Shown here: one piece after another, positions 1-10,538 of the stretch
How the letters are laid out: every line of letters begins with the position of its first letter
How positions within the stretch are numbered: the stretch's first letter is position 1
Origin: Vandiemenella viatica
Lineage: Eukaryota; Arthropoda; Insecta; Orthoptera; Morabidae
Assembly: GCA_031002005.1 (NCBI GenBank)
Contig: JARYHS010011408.1
Location: forward strand, 218,777,473-218,841,472
Direction: 5' to 3'
Length of the DNA: 64,000 nt
The notes under the pieces: generated by a model
Told to the model about the DNA's origin: nothing
The model's input: only the letters and a program-made list of their open reading frames with translations
Databases searched by the model: none
Translations under genes and position numbers: made by a program

Positions 1-300
1 AAGAAAATCATCCCACACTCTTATGCATGAAATAAAGTGCCAGCTAGTGGTCACGGTCATCTTTTCCCTTCCATGCATCTGTCGTAATTCAGCCACAAAT
101 ATCTTGACACACCTCATCACTGAGGTAACCATGACTCTCTTCACCCTCCTCTTATTTTCCAATGAATCCCATTCCAGCTCCTTTTCCCTATCAGTTACTA
201 ATAGCTTTCTGCAATAATTTATATAGACTATTATAGCAGCCCTTCTTTGAACTCCCTCGAACTCCAGAATTTGATACCCAAAATGTGGGTCCGATACTAC
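1..300 (-). mobile_element. CR1/L2-like LINE, 3'-region fragment (intronic)
   Basis: This matches, on the minus strand, the 3' part of the long LINE at 4780-8175. The shared blocks are the segments around 'cagcta/cttgtggtcacggtcatctttt', 'gaatcccattccagctcctt' and 'acccaaaatgtgggtcc'. It is cut by the window edge on one side and loses similarity near 300. Translation of the minus strand would give the conserved C-terminal region of the LINE reverse transcriptase ORF, but it is not open. It lies upstream of the host exon at 2314, so it probably sits in an intron. Confidence 0.75.
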
Positions 301-1113
301 AGCATCTGTTAACAGTTAAGAAAGGTCTTCTTGTTTATAGCTTAAGTATACAAAATTGGGAATATCTCTTGATGTAACATAGTTGATTTTAATGATTGTT
401 AATTCATAATATAGGCACAGATTTTTTTTTTAATGTCACGTACTATTTTAACTCAGATATAATTTTTTACATACATTAGCTTTACCCTCAGAGATTTCTT
501 GCTACTTTATAATATTTAATAAACATATAAAGCTGGAAAGAGTGATGTTTGGTAGTATAAAAAATAGTCTAATTGAACTACATACAGTACTGTGCAAACA
601 CCTTAACATAAATTGAATTGTTTGCTGTCACTAAAGCTGTCAGAATATGGTGTGATACAAACAAATAAGTAACTTGAGAAACTTACAGCATGTTTGTGGT
701 TTCAAGTCCAATAATATGCTGTCTAATAGATTAATCAGCTTTCCAACCAGACAAGGGAGCCTTAACACTAACCTATGTACTATGTGTGTGTCTTACACTT
801 TTTCTTTGCTCAAAATCACAATAAAAAAACTGTCAAAATGAACAAATTTAATTCAGTGGTTGGAATCTGATACTTGTACTGAGAGTACTAAACATACCTC
901 ATATCAAAAACTACATCAGATTCGTTTTAAGCTCCCTCTGCTGCCAAATAACAATAATCATTAAATCATCTTCCAATGTACAGATATACAACTCTATCAT
1001 ATCAAACATCATAAACAATTCTATAAGAAGTTGATTTAACAAACAGTTTCACAAGATTATCTAACGATATAAAATATAGACTGTTGTTTTGAGAAACTTA
1101 ATATACTGAAAAG
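301..1113. other. AT-rich presumed intron, nothing recognisable
   Basis: No coding-like ORF, tRNA-like box or terminal repeat is visible. It is interpreted as intron because a 3' splice acceptor and terminal exon lie downstream on the + strand at 2314. Confidence 0.4.
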
Positions 1114-1368
1114 CAGGGGTGGATCCAGGATATTTGTTTTGGGAGGGGCTTGAACGGACTTTAGTTTGGTGGGGGGATTTTGGCTTTGGGGGGGGGGGGT
1201 AGCTTGAGTCGTGTAAAAGGTAGTATTTATAGTCTCCTCGGGCCCGAAATCCATAGAGCTAAAAAAAAAAAAAAGGTCTGCAAAATTACAATGTCAGAGA
1301 TGGACCTAGATACTTTTTTGGGGGGGGGCATGAGCCCTCTAGCCCCCCCCCACCTGGATCTGTCCCTG
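1114..1368. mobile_element. hAT-type MITE with exact 8-bp target duplication
   Basis: The element starts CAGGGGTGGATCCAGG and ends with the imperfect inverted complement CCTGGATCTGTCCCTG. It is flanked on both sides by CTGAAAAG (1106-1113 and 1369-1376), an exact 8-bp duplication as expected of hAT transposases. The interior is G-rich on this strand, with runs of 7-11 G and one of 9 C, and has no coding capacity. A second copy in opposite orientation lies at 62094-62359 with its own exact 8-bp duplication. It is non-autonomous. Confidence 0.9.
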
Positions 1369-2313
1369 CTGAAAAGCGTGTAGTGTTTATGTGTAAACCA
1401 TAGCCCTCCCTCCCTTATCTGTGGTTATTTAAAAGCATTTTCTTTTGCTGAAGGAATATGACCAAGGAATTTAAGCCGAATGCAGTACTTTATAACTATC
1501 TCAGAAAGTAGGAAGGCAGACTCAGAAAAACATCTGCTGTCAAAAATTTCAGCTTTTCCATAACCTAAATAAATTTCTTGAGTATTTGGTACTTGGGATA
1601 GGACATACCACAACACTTATTCCTGATTTCTTTAAGCCATGCAAAATATGCTTTCGACATGAATATGATCATAGTTGTGGGTTACAAATTTCATTTACGA
1701 CATAGCTATAAACTTAATTGTGTGCAGATGCATATCAAATGGAGAGAGGATAGAAACAATGGATATCAGAAGGGTGGGGGAAGGGGTAGTAAGATTACAT
1801 ACCAAATTTATGAAGAGATTTATGTTTCACATATATTTTTTTACATATTTGCAGTACAATGGTTTCTTTCTCAATTCATATCTTATTTGTAAGGAAGTGT
1901 CCAGGTTTTACTATTGTGGATTAAGGATTTAATTAAGCAGTCTTAGCATAATCAAATTATTTAATACTGCATTCAGCTTTATTGTAAAATGAAGGAAAAG
2001 TTATTTAAAACTAACTTCTACTGTAATGAGCCCAATTATCATTCTTTTAATGTGATTTGAAATGGATAAATTATTTCTTCTAAGTGTTTTTATAAATCAA
2101 ATATTTATCAGGATTTATGTTACATTATAACATTATTGCACTTTAATTATCAATGAAAAGATCACCATTCTTAAATAGATTTCAGTTTCCTTCTTTACTT
2201 TATTATGTTTCAATTGTTTCAACAGCTTTTTGTTTTGTATTCATGTTGTATTAAAACTATTTACATGTATTAAGCATAGTATTCATTGAAGTAATTGTAT
2301 GCATCTTTTGTAG
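1369..2313. other. AT-rich presumed intron ending in a 3' splice site
   Basis: No repeats are recognised. The last bases before the exon read a T-rich tract followed by TTTTGTAG, a good acceptor on the + strand (AG at 2312-2313). Confidence 0.45.
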
Positions 2314-2418
2314 GAATACCTTGATCTTGGATTACCACAGTTGGACACTCCACCTTCAAGCCAAGAATCTTGCCAAGAATCTAGTGATGATGATGAGAAT
2401 TTCCCCAGTTTGCTCTGA
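2314..2418 (+). CDS. Terminal coding exon of a host gene, possibly a receptor tyrosine kinase (FGFR-like tail)
   Basis: Directly after the acceptor at 2312-2313 an open frame of 34 codons begins EYLDLGLPQLDTPPSSQES and ends ...DDDENFPSLL with TGA at 2416-2418. The frame has no initiator and is too short for ordinary ORF finding. Its composition (Tyr-Leu-Asp-Leu, Pro/Ser/Gln, then an acidic Asp/Glu run) is that of a cytoplasmic C-terminal tail. The motif EYLDL at the start of the tail just after the kinase domain is known from FGF receptors, where the tyrosine is a phosphorylation site; other receptor kinases carry similar motifs. An AATAAA lies 17 bases after the stop (2436-2441). The splice site, frame and stop are seen directly; the FGFR assignment is inference. 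Earlier exons must lie left of the window. Confidence 0.5.
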   Translation, partial: EYLDLGLPQLDTPPSSQESCQESSDDDENFPSLL

Positions 2419-2435
2419 CTGGAAATTCCATATTA

Positions 2436-2441
2436 AATAAA
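2436..2441 (+). promoter_or_regulatory. Candidate poly(A) signal AATAAA after the terminal exon
   Basis: Canonical hexamer 17 bases after the TGA of the exon at 2314-2418. Because the DNA is AT-rich, further AATAAA copies follow (for example near 3570), so the true 3' end may be distal. Confidence 0.35.
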
Positions 2442-4779
2442 ATTAATTACTCAAAATTCCTTGGAACAGTATTCACTGCTTCATTGGAACTAATGCCTTA
2501 GTTGTGTGATGCCAGTGTATAAGCCAGCCAAATAAGTTAATCACCATATGTGCTCTTAAGTGTGAAAACAAATGAGTGAAAGTGCTACCGAACAATTTTG
2601 AGAGAACAGCAACAGCTATTTCTCAGTGTAAAATATGTAATGTTTTTGAACTGGAAAGTAATGATTTTTTATGAATGTACATTTGATTTTTTATTATTCA
2701 TTACTGAAATTGGAGAGTTTAAAGTGAACATATGAAACTGGAAAAAGCTTTCGTGCACAAAAGCTTAGTCAGGGCATTTAATGAACTTTAAGGAAGTTGC
2801 TCTCGTATTGTGTACCTTTGGAGGTGAACAAGAACTATATTTACTGCTAGTCATTAGATCACATTGCAATAGTGATTGCAACACCAACCAAATGAATGCA
2901 TTTTAATAACTAACAATTCACTGCATAAGAAATCCAAGTAATTGGAACTTATGTTTGGACAATGTGAATATATATTTAAGAATTAACATTGATAGGATAG
3001 TTTCTTTTTGAAACTATTTTATAAATATGTTACTTTAAAAAGTACAAAGCACTATGGCTAACTGATAGTTAGTAGCTATATTAATAAGTATAACTTACCT
3101 GCAAGATGTTAAGTATTATAATGTTTGTAAATTTGTGTTCCTCAGAATCATACATAACTGTTATGATGTATTTAACTTTTCATGATTGTTAATTAGTAAT
3201 TTTTATTTGTGAGAGTCCATAAACAGGTAGCAAGTATTAATTTATCAGAAAGATTAGTTTTTTATTTAAAAAAAAGTTAGAACATACTTACTCACTTATA
3301 AAGTTCAAAAAATTATCAAAAGAACAACATAAATCTTTGCTCCACTAACACTTTTGAAACTCTTAACTCAATCACAAGAATTTCCTAATTTTTTTGATTG
3401 TTTTCAAGACTGCAAAGGAAAAATTGATTTTAACATAAAATGTTAGAAGGAAGATGGATGAAGTTGAACGGAGGAGGACCAGAAGTATAAAAACAATACT
3501 AACAAAAGAAACAATACTCTTGTGATGTATTTGTCATGGTAGAAAGAAAATGAAATAATGTGTTCCTGTAATAAAATCTAGCTTTTGATTGTAGTAACTA
3601 CAATCGTTTCTGTAGTAATGTTTGTAGTAATCCTCTGTCATGATGGTCCTCCTGTCTTCAGTGTTATAAGCGATAAGTTTACTTTCTCCAGCATTTACAT
3701 GTTTATTTTATTTTGACAAGTTTCCCCTGCTTATTACTGCACAAGATACATCTCCAACAGGTATTCCTCAGAAATATTAGTACACCATTTGATAAAAAAA
3801 AAAGTGGCAAAAGAGGGTAAACAATCATGCATGCCAAAATGTGAGAATGTTAATAATTTTACTTTTAGCTGAAAAACAGTAAAATTTCTCAAAAGCAAAT
3901 AACTAAAGTTAAAATTACGGAACCACGAAACTGCCAAATTCTTTGTACCTATATTCACAATAAGGACAATTTGTTTTTTAAAATGATTAGATTTGTTGGA
4001 ACAACAGAGAAATAGTTAAAGAGACATTTATACAGATGTAGATAAAGAAATGAATAGGAAGGATTCTCAAATAAATAAGAACGGTGCATAAACTTAAGAA
4101 AAAAAATAATAAACTTCAAGATTCAGTGTGATCACCAATCAGTGGAGTAAAAATAAGTTTATTTCAAGAAACACAGCTTCATTATATTCTTTTTGTATGT
4201 TTCATTTAACACAAATTTCCACGCTAAGGAAATGACTATGTTCTTTTTATTCAAAGTATTTTTCAGTATCTGTGTCAGATCTTGTCCACTGTAAAATATC
4301 CAAAACCATGTTTACTATAGTAATGGCAGCTATAAAGCCAACATTTTTATTTTGTAAATAATGAAGTATGTTTGTACTTGTAATTTATGAAGAAATGTAC
4401 AAACATGATAAGAACTTAAATTTACATAAACATTGTAGTAAATAGTTTATCTTCCTTGGTAATTCGTTTCATTCCAGTTGATTTTGAATGTTTTTGTTAT
4501 TATTATTACAGATATAAATAATTTAAACAGCATCATACATTTAAAATGCACTTTGCAACACATTTACACATCATTGTTAATGGTGTTGTCCCTATGACTG
4601 CTATAAGAATATTCTTCAAATTTATTTTATATTTGAGTAGTGTGTGAGTGGGGGAGGGGAGGGGGGAAACTCTGAGAACATGTTAAGTTTCTGGATGACA
4701 TCTTGATTTAACCATTTAAAACTATAGAGTATTACTAAGGTCACTATAACACTGATAACGCATTTCTTTCAAATCAAAT
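2442..4779 (+). other. AT-rich, repeat-poor stretch: long 3' UTR and/or intergenic
   Basis: About 2.3 kb with no SINE, LINE or terminal inverted repeat that I can see. This is unusual for this window. It contains several AATAAA hexamers on the + strand and would fit a long 3' UTR of the upstream gene. No ORF looks real. Confidence 0.35.
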
Positions 4780-5063
4780 ACTGATTTATTTAATTTAATT
4801 GCAATGGAGCACACGCTCCGGTGGCAATTTCCCTACACACTCATCTTCCCCCTATCCTGCACCCACCTACATTTGCCCTCTACAAATTTTATCTTTAAAC
4901 TTTTTCATGTTTTCGGTAAATATTCATCATTTCTCTTGGTAACTCATTCCAATCCCTGAAACCCTTACCTAAAAAAGAGAATCTTCCACATCCTCGTGCC
5001 TGAAATCGAGTGCCAGCTTGTGGTCATGGTCATCTTTTCACTTCCATGCACTACTTTTCATAC

Positions 5064-5282
5064 CTATTGCAATATCTTTCCATGCCTCATCATTGCCAGT
5101 ATATCCCTGTACACTCCCATGACCCTCCTCATCCTCCTCCTGTCTTGCAATGAATCCCATTCCAGCTCCTTTATCATATCCGTCACTGATTGCATTCTGC
5201 GATAATTTTCAGAAACAAATCTAGCAGCTCTTTTTGCACCCTTTCCAACTCCTGTATTTGATACATAAAATGAGAGTCCCAT
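5064..5282 (-). pseudogene. LINE ORF2 C-terminal tail
   Basis: Continues the RT ORF after a stop. It contains KRAARFVSENYRR and QSVTDMIKELEWDSLQDRRR, a C-terminal block repeated almost unchanged in the copies at 62910-63218 (-) and 16590-16860 (+). The function of this region in LINEs is not well defined. Confidence 0.75.
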
Positions 5283-5288
5283 ACTACA

Positions 5289-6774
5289 CTACCATATTCG
5301 AGCAATGGTCTGACCAAAGTTTTGTAACCCAATTATTGACTTCTCCGTACATCCCCTCATCACTCTCTCCAACAAGTGCAGAACTTTGAAACCTTTTCCT
5401 ACCACCTGTCCTATGTGTCCTGCCCAGTTAAGTTTGTTATCAAAAGTAATTCCAAGATATTTGCATTTCAAGTCTTCAGCAAGCAATTCTTTCCCCACCT
5501 TATATTCATAATTAACCTTTTGTTTTTTATTTGTGTATCTAATAAGCTGACTCTTCTTTGCATTTATCTTCATTCCATGTTTACCAACCCAATTAGATAT
5601 CCTGTCCAGATCACCCTGCAACTGTTTACAATCCTCTATCGTTTTGATTCTTTTATACAGCATTATGTCATCTGCAAACAATCTAATTTCAGATAGTAAA
5701 CAATCAACACAATTATTCATTAGAATAATGAATAGCAATGGTCCCAATACGCTACACCCATTTTTACTTCCACTTCTTTTGATACTACATTTCCTACCCT
5801 AACTTTCTGTTTTCTACCTTTTAAAAATTCTTCTACCCAGCAAATCACTTTCTTATCCACTCCAATGGTTTTTACCTTATTTACTACCATTTTATGGCTT
5901 ACTCTGTCAAACGCCTTAGACAGATCTAGTGCTACACTATCAATTTGGCCTCCCTTGTCCATTTCATCTGAAATATCTTGCATATATCCCACCAACTGAG
6001 ATTCGCATGAATATCCTTGCCTGAAACCATGTTGCCTGCTTGAAAACCACGTTCCTCACATATATTTCTGATGTGGTTGCATATCAATCTTTCCATTAAT
6101 TTACCTACCACTGATGTCAAACTGATTGGCCTGTAATTCTCAACTCTATTTCTCACCCCTCCCTTATGTACCGGTACTACTATTGCACTTTTCCAGTCCT
6201 GTGGTAAGCAGCAAGTGTCTAGACTCAATTTAAATAATATTTCAAGATAAGGTACAATGTCACATCCGGCTATCTTTAAGATATCTGTAGTAATATTATC
6301 TTCACCAGCCCCTTTATGTTTTTTCAGCTTTCTTATTTCCTTCATGATTTCCTCAGGATGGATATCAAATTTTTTACTATCGTCATTTCTAATTGTGTTG
6401 TTAAGCTCGTTCTCCGAATTAGACCCTCCTGTTTCTGATTCATTGTCCCTAATGCTTTCACTGAACCAGTTACTTAAAATCTCTGCCTTTTTCAAATCGT
6501 CAGTAACTTCTTCTCCATCCTTATCTATAAGTGTCTCTACACCTCCCTTCCCCTCAGTTTCCTGATATAGCCATAGAAATTTCTAGATGCATCAGTCAAT
6601 GGTCCCTGCACTGACAATACTCTTCATAAACCCATCTTTAGCCATTTTCTTTGCTGTTATTAAGTCCTTGTTTAGTTGTTTTAAATATTCCCTACTACCC
6701 TGCTGTCTCTTAACTCTGTTATGTTCTTTTCTTACCAACCTCTTTAACCTCCTCACTTCCCTATTATAGTACAT
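5289..6774 (-). pseudogene. LINE ORF2 reverse transcriptase domain, multiply frameshifted
   Basis: The reading frame changes from 6774-6592 and 6495-5932 to 5995-5720 and then 5747-5289. Motifs in order: IVPVHKGG...ENYRPISLTS (fingers), VALDLSKAFDRVSH (first catalytic Asp), and MGPLLFIILMN with RLFADDIMLYK (the F-A-D-D box). After these comes CKYLGITFDNKLNW. These are diagnostic of non-LTR reverse transcriptases of the CR1/Jockey group. Frame breaks near 5990 and 5740 and stops make it inactive. Confidence 0.85.
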
Positions 6775-6781
6775 AGGTTCT

Positions 6782-7736
6782 CTACTTCTCTTTATTTTGC
6801 TTTGGAATAAATTTTTCTTCCCCCTTTCTTATTATCTCCTTGAACTCTTCCCACCTTGACTCTACTGTACCTGAGCCTTCCTTCCATTTGCTGAATTGTT
6901 CTCTGAAATATCTCCTCAAATTTGAAACCTGTGCCTTTTTATAATTGTACCTATTTCCCCCTTCAATTTTGGCTGCTGGTTTACTGAATCCTCTAATATC
7001 CATCAGAACTGCTTCATGATCACTTCCTTCAGTTACTTGATACCTCAAAAGGTTTTCATCGGGCTTAATTAGAAATATATCCAAAATATTTTGTCCCCTA
7101 GTGTTTTGCTCAACCACTTGTGTAAATCCTCCTTCCCTTATTAAGATATTTGCAAATCTTTGTTCCCTTGTGTTATTTATCTTATTCCCTTCCCAGTTTA
7201 CACCTGGTAAATTTAAATCCCCGATGATGATCATTCTATTCTCACCTCTGAAATCTGAGTATGAATTTAATTTCTCCCCAAGAGCCTCATCCTCTTCTGT
7301 CATTCTTCCACTGCGGTAAACAGCCAACACTCTGATTTTTTCTTTTTTATTACCCCAGAAATCTACCCCAAGTAACTCATGGTCTTGATCTATGCGCCAG
7401 TGAACTGTGGTAGTTTTTGCTAACTAGTATGAAGACTCCTCCACCAATTGCTCCTCTATCTCTGCGGTACACTCTGTAACCATCAGGAAAAACCTCACTG
7501 TCTAGTACTTCTTCTTTTAACCAACTCTCTACCCCAATTATTACTTGTGGTTCATGCATCTCTATTAAGTTTGCAAATTCGATTACTTTGTTCATTATAC
7601 TTCTACAGTTTACCATTAACACCCTTACTACTGGCTTTACATTTTCAGAATTTATCTCCTCTTTCCCACTTTTACCACAGTCAGTTATTGTTTCAGCCAT
7701 TTCATCTATTTCTTTAATATCTGTGACTTTCCCCAT
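6782..7736 (-). pseudogene. LINE ORF2 N-terminal endonuclease domain (APE type), frameshifted
   Basis: Two overlapping-family reading frames, 7736-7377 and 7330-6782, together cover an exonuclease-endonuclease-phosphatase fold. The first shows NCRSIMNK, a GVESWL segment (the conserved E of the active site) and VYRRDR followed by GGGVFI. The second shows IIGDLNLPGVNW (the G-D-x-N motif) and a late SDHEAVLMDI (the S-D-H motif). These are the standard APE-like LINE endonuclease motifs used to nick target DNA. A frameshift near 7340-7377 separates the halves. Unlikely to be functional in this copy. Confidence 0.75.
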
Positions 7737-7795
7737 CGCGAATCTGCAATCAGTATCACTTTGATAATCTATTTCTGTCCCTTCACCAGCAGCCC

Positions 7796-8175
7796 CTAAC
7801 CTAAAAAAGGCACAGTCCTGACCCCATCATCACTGGAAACGGGCTCCCTCACTGCTTTAGCTAACAACTCAGAAAGTACTCCCTTCCCCCTTCTATTTAG
7901 GTGTAGGCCATGCCTAGTGAAACCCCACCTACCAATGGTGTTCACAGGCACAACCCCCCACAGAACTAATGCCTTTCCCAAGTAGCACTTCCGTTTCCAC
8001 ATTAACCCGCCTCACAGCATAGTTCAATTGTGGCGGTCATGGCGACTTAGGACCTGCATGAGCTCCACCCTGGTATGCTGTGCCTCCTTCACCACCTTCC
8101 TCAGGTCACTCTCTATACTATAACTCGCGTTTCTATCAATACTATTTCCCGCACCTCCCACTATCAGCTGGTAAT
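7796..8175 (-). pseudogene. LINE ORF1 C-terminus, SGNH-esterase-like, catalytic Asp lost
   Basis: Minus-strand translation gives an IVGGAGNSID segment (like the G-x-N-D block of SGNH hydrolases), then a VELMQVLSRHDRH segment. After an in-frame stop follows GFTRHGLHLNRRGK (in the ORF 8002-7796). CR1/L2-type LINEs are known to encode an SGNH-type esterase in ORF1, ending with a T-R-D-G-L-H-L-N-x-x-G signature. Here the aspartate of the catalytic DxxH pair reads His (HGLH). The N-terminus of ORF1 is missing. It is a dead copy of a lipid-esterase-like ORF1p; substrate unknown. Confidence 0.55.
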
Positions 8176-8778
8176 GATATTTTCCAATACTTAGGTACAA
8201 TTAAATCATGAAGAAGACTTAGATATGGCCGAGATTCAACGTATCACACAATGTGCAAGAAACAACTGTTTGGTCACGGTGAATGAAACTTTGAAAAGCG
8301 ATATGGGAAACTGATTCACATTAGGGAAGTGGTGGAATATAGAATAAAATAGAGGCAAAGTGCACAAGATACTATATAACCAAAAATAAAATTAAATTAA
8401 TTAAAATTTTAAAATAAATAAGAGTTTCTTTGTGGCAAAAAAAGTAGGCTTATTTGAAAAAAGTGGTTGGTACAGGATGTTGGTGCTGCAGATAAATGCA
8501 AGAAGGAGAAGAGGAATTAGTGAGCATCTATAACTATGTGGGATCCATTTTAGACTCTTTTAAACCTCTCCCTTCCCCCACAGAGCCTGATGTGGCTTTT
8601 GCCATGACATCTCCCCGTCCACCCACTCCCATTTGGCACATAGCTTTTCCTATTAATTTCAAAAGACATATACGACAGGGATCCTTCTCTTCTTGAGGTA
8701 TTACTAAAAACATTCACCTAATTTCAATCATCGTCATTTACTGAGTGATAAAATAGAATAAACTATACCGCTGCGTGA
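8176..8778. other. No recognisable gene
   Basis: AT-rich spacer between the LINE and a SINE. A pyrimidine-rich stretch near 8558-8625 has no supporting exon or splice structure. Confidence 0.3.
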
Positions 8779-9004
8779 CCTAGTGTGATTGGTGGACAGT
8801 TAATGTTCTGGCTTCGCATTCAGGGGTACATAGTTTCGAATCCCCATCCAGATTTGGGTTTTCCATGGTTTCCCAAGTCATCCAGGAATGCCAGGATGGT
8901 TCCTTGAAAAGGCCATGGCCGAATTCCTTCCCATTTCTTGCCCCCTGTCCTTTCCCACCTCTAATGACGTCGACAAGGCATCTGCCATAAGCAAAAAAAA
9001 AAAA
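8779..9004 (+). mobile_element. tRNA-headed SINE, family A (diverged head)
   Basis: Family A has a tRNA-like head with a B box (GGTTCGAATCC; here GTTTCGAATCC), then 'CCAGATTTGGGTTTTCCATGG', 'CCATGGCCGAATTCCTTCCC', a 'CTAATGACCTCGACG' block and an A-rich tail. This copy keeps the body and a 12-A tail (8993-9004); the head is poorly conserved. Other copies: 18616, 27292, 28221, 42396 (+) and 54227, 22578 (-). Confidence 0.85.
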
Positions 9005-9142
9005 GTACCACCATGTTTTTTGTCTGCTGCAGTTGCAGTTCTGTCACCTTTATTTCTACATGACAGGTAGGATTGTTTGTTCTGCTTCATATATTGAAAA
9101 TTAGCTGGAAAAACATTTTATAAAAATACTCATAAAGTTTAA

Positions 9143-10142
9143 NNNNNNNNNNNNNNNNNNNNNNNNNNNNNNNNNNNNNNNNNNNNNNNNNNNNNNNNNN
9201 NNNNNNNNNNNNNNNNNNNNNNNNNNNNNNNNNNNNNNNNNNNNNNNNNNNNNNNNNNNNNNNNNNNNNNNNNNNNNNNNNNNNNNNNNNNNNNNNNNNN
9301 NNNNNNNNNNNNNNNNNNNNNNNNNNNNNNNNNNNNNNNNNNNNNNNNNNNNNNNNNNNNNNNNNNNNNNNNNNNNNNNNNNNNNNNNNNNNNNNNNNNN
9401 NNNNNNNNNNNNNNNNNNNNNNNNNNNNNNNNNNNNNNNNNNNNNNNNNNNNNNNNNNNNNNNNNNNNNNNNNNNNNNNNNNNNNNNNNNNNNNNNNNNN
9501 NNNNNNNNNNNNNNNNNNNNNNNNNNNNNNNNNNNNNNNNNNNNNNNNNNNNNNNNNNNNNNNNNNNNNNNNNNNNNNNNNNNNNNNNNNNNNNNNNNNN
9601 NNNNNNNNNNNNNNNNNNNNNNNNNNNNNNNNNNNNNNNNNNNNNNNNNNNNNNNNNNNNNNNNNNNNNNNNNNNNNNNNNNNNNNNNNNNNNNNNNNNN
9701 NNNNNNNNNNNNNNNNNNNNNNNNNNNNNNNNNNNNNNNNNNNNNNNNNNNNNNNNNNNNNNNNNNNNNNNNNNNNNNNNNNNNNNNNNNNNNNNNNNNN
9801 NNNNNNNNNNNNNNNNNNNNNNNNNNNNNNNNNNNNNNNNNNNNNNNNNNNNNNNNNNNNNNNNNNNNNNNNNNNNNNNNNNNNNNNNNNNNNNNNNNNN
9901 NNNNNNNNNNNNNNNNNNNNNNNNNNNNNNNNNNNNNNNNNNNNNNNNNNNNNNNNNNNNNNNNNNNNNNNNNNNNNNNNNNNNNNNNNNNNNNNNNNNN
10001 NNNNNNNNNNNNNNNNNNNNNNNNNNNNNNNNNNNNNNNNNNNNNNNNNNNNNNNNNNNNNNNNNNNNNNNNNNNNNNNNNNNNNNNNNNNNNNNNNNNN
10101 NNNNNNNNNNNNNNNNNNNNNNNNNNNNNNNNNNNNNNNNNN
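9143..10142. other. Assembly gap, exactly 1000 N
   Basis: A run of N of round length, i.e. a fixed-size scaffold gap of unknown true length. It ends three bases inside the 3' LTR of the gypsy element: the sequence resumes at CGCGTTGG, whereas the other LTR begins TGTCGCGTTGG. The contig therefore ended at an LTR boundary. Confidence 0.98.
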
Positions 10143-10503
10143 CGCGTTGGAACCGGGACAGGTGTGAATTCGAAGGTTACTTGTCAATGAACACAGCACT
10201 TAAACTGAGAACAGGTTTATTGAGAACTCAAACATACACGCAGCACTGACTGCCTCTTGGGCAGAATGCTCTTCTATTTATACACAGATAGAACGTACTA
10301 GAGATTACAAGAGTAGTTAACAAATGAAATGTGTAGAAGTTACAAGTGACCTTAGGAAACATGTAGAATCTTCTGGAAATAATAAACAGAATTAAATAAT
10401 TTTTGTCAGTGGGCGGGATTGAACCGGCGACCTTCGGTACCGCAATTCGTGACGCTACCCGCTGCGCCATGCTGGCAGACGGTACACTGGCGTTCATGCG
10501 GCA
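10143..10503 (-). repeat. 3' LTR of the gypsy element (361 of 364 bp visible)
   Basis: Identical to the 5' LTR except A at 10230 where the other has G (15633). It carries the same TATA box (10283-10276) and tRNA-like A and B boxes (10469-10458 and 10425-10415). The terminal TGT is hidden in the adjacent gap. Confidence 0.95.
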
Positions 10504-10517
10504 TTGCTCCCTCTCCT
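10504..10517 (-). other. Polypurine tract of the gypsy element
   Basis: In element sense AGGAGAGGGAGCAA immediately precedes the 3' LTR. This is the expected primer for plus-strand DNA synthesis. Confidence 0.75.
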
Positions 10518-10538
10518 GAGGAAAACAGCGTCCCGCTG

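Larger units (their letters stand above)
4780..8175 (-). mobile_element. CR1/L2-like LINE, longest copy in the window, decayed
   Basis: Read on the minus strand, the order is: end of ORF1 (esterase-like), ORF2 with an endonuclease domain (7736-6782), reverse transcriptase (6774-5289), a conserved C-terminal region (5282-5064), then a 3' terminus. That terminus carries a short imperfect palindrome (GGAGC...GCTCC) and a short AATTAAATTAAAT-type repeat tail at 4780-4800. The tail is A/T microsatellite rather than pure poly(A), which fits CR1/L2-type LINEs. The ORFs are interrupted by several frame changes and stops. The 5' end near 8175 is where similarity to ORF1 fades. Copies of the 3' half occur at 1, 16590, 35830, 52699, 54615, 60262 and 62738. 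Confidence 0.85.

Noticed and set aside
9087..10199. 370-codon minus-strand ORF
   Set aside because: It is almost entirely N; there is no real open frame.
10228..10497. Minus ORF of 89 codons, also at 15580-15900
   Set aside because: It is LTR sequence of the gypsy element read from its terminal ATG; no protein expected.
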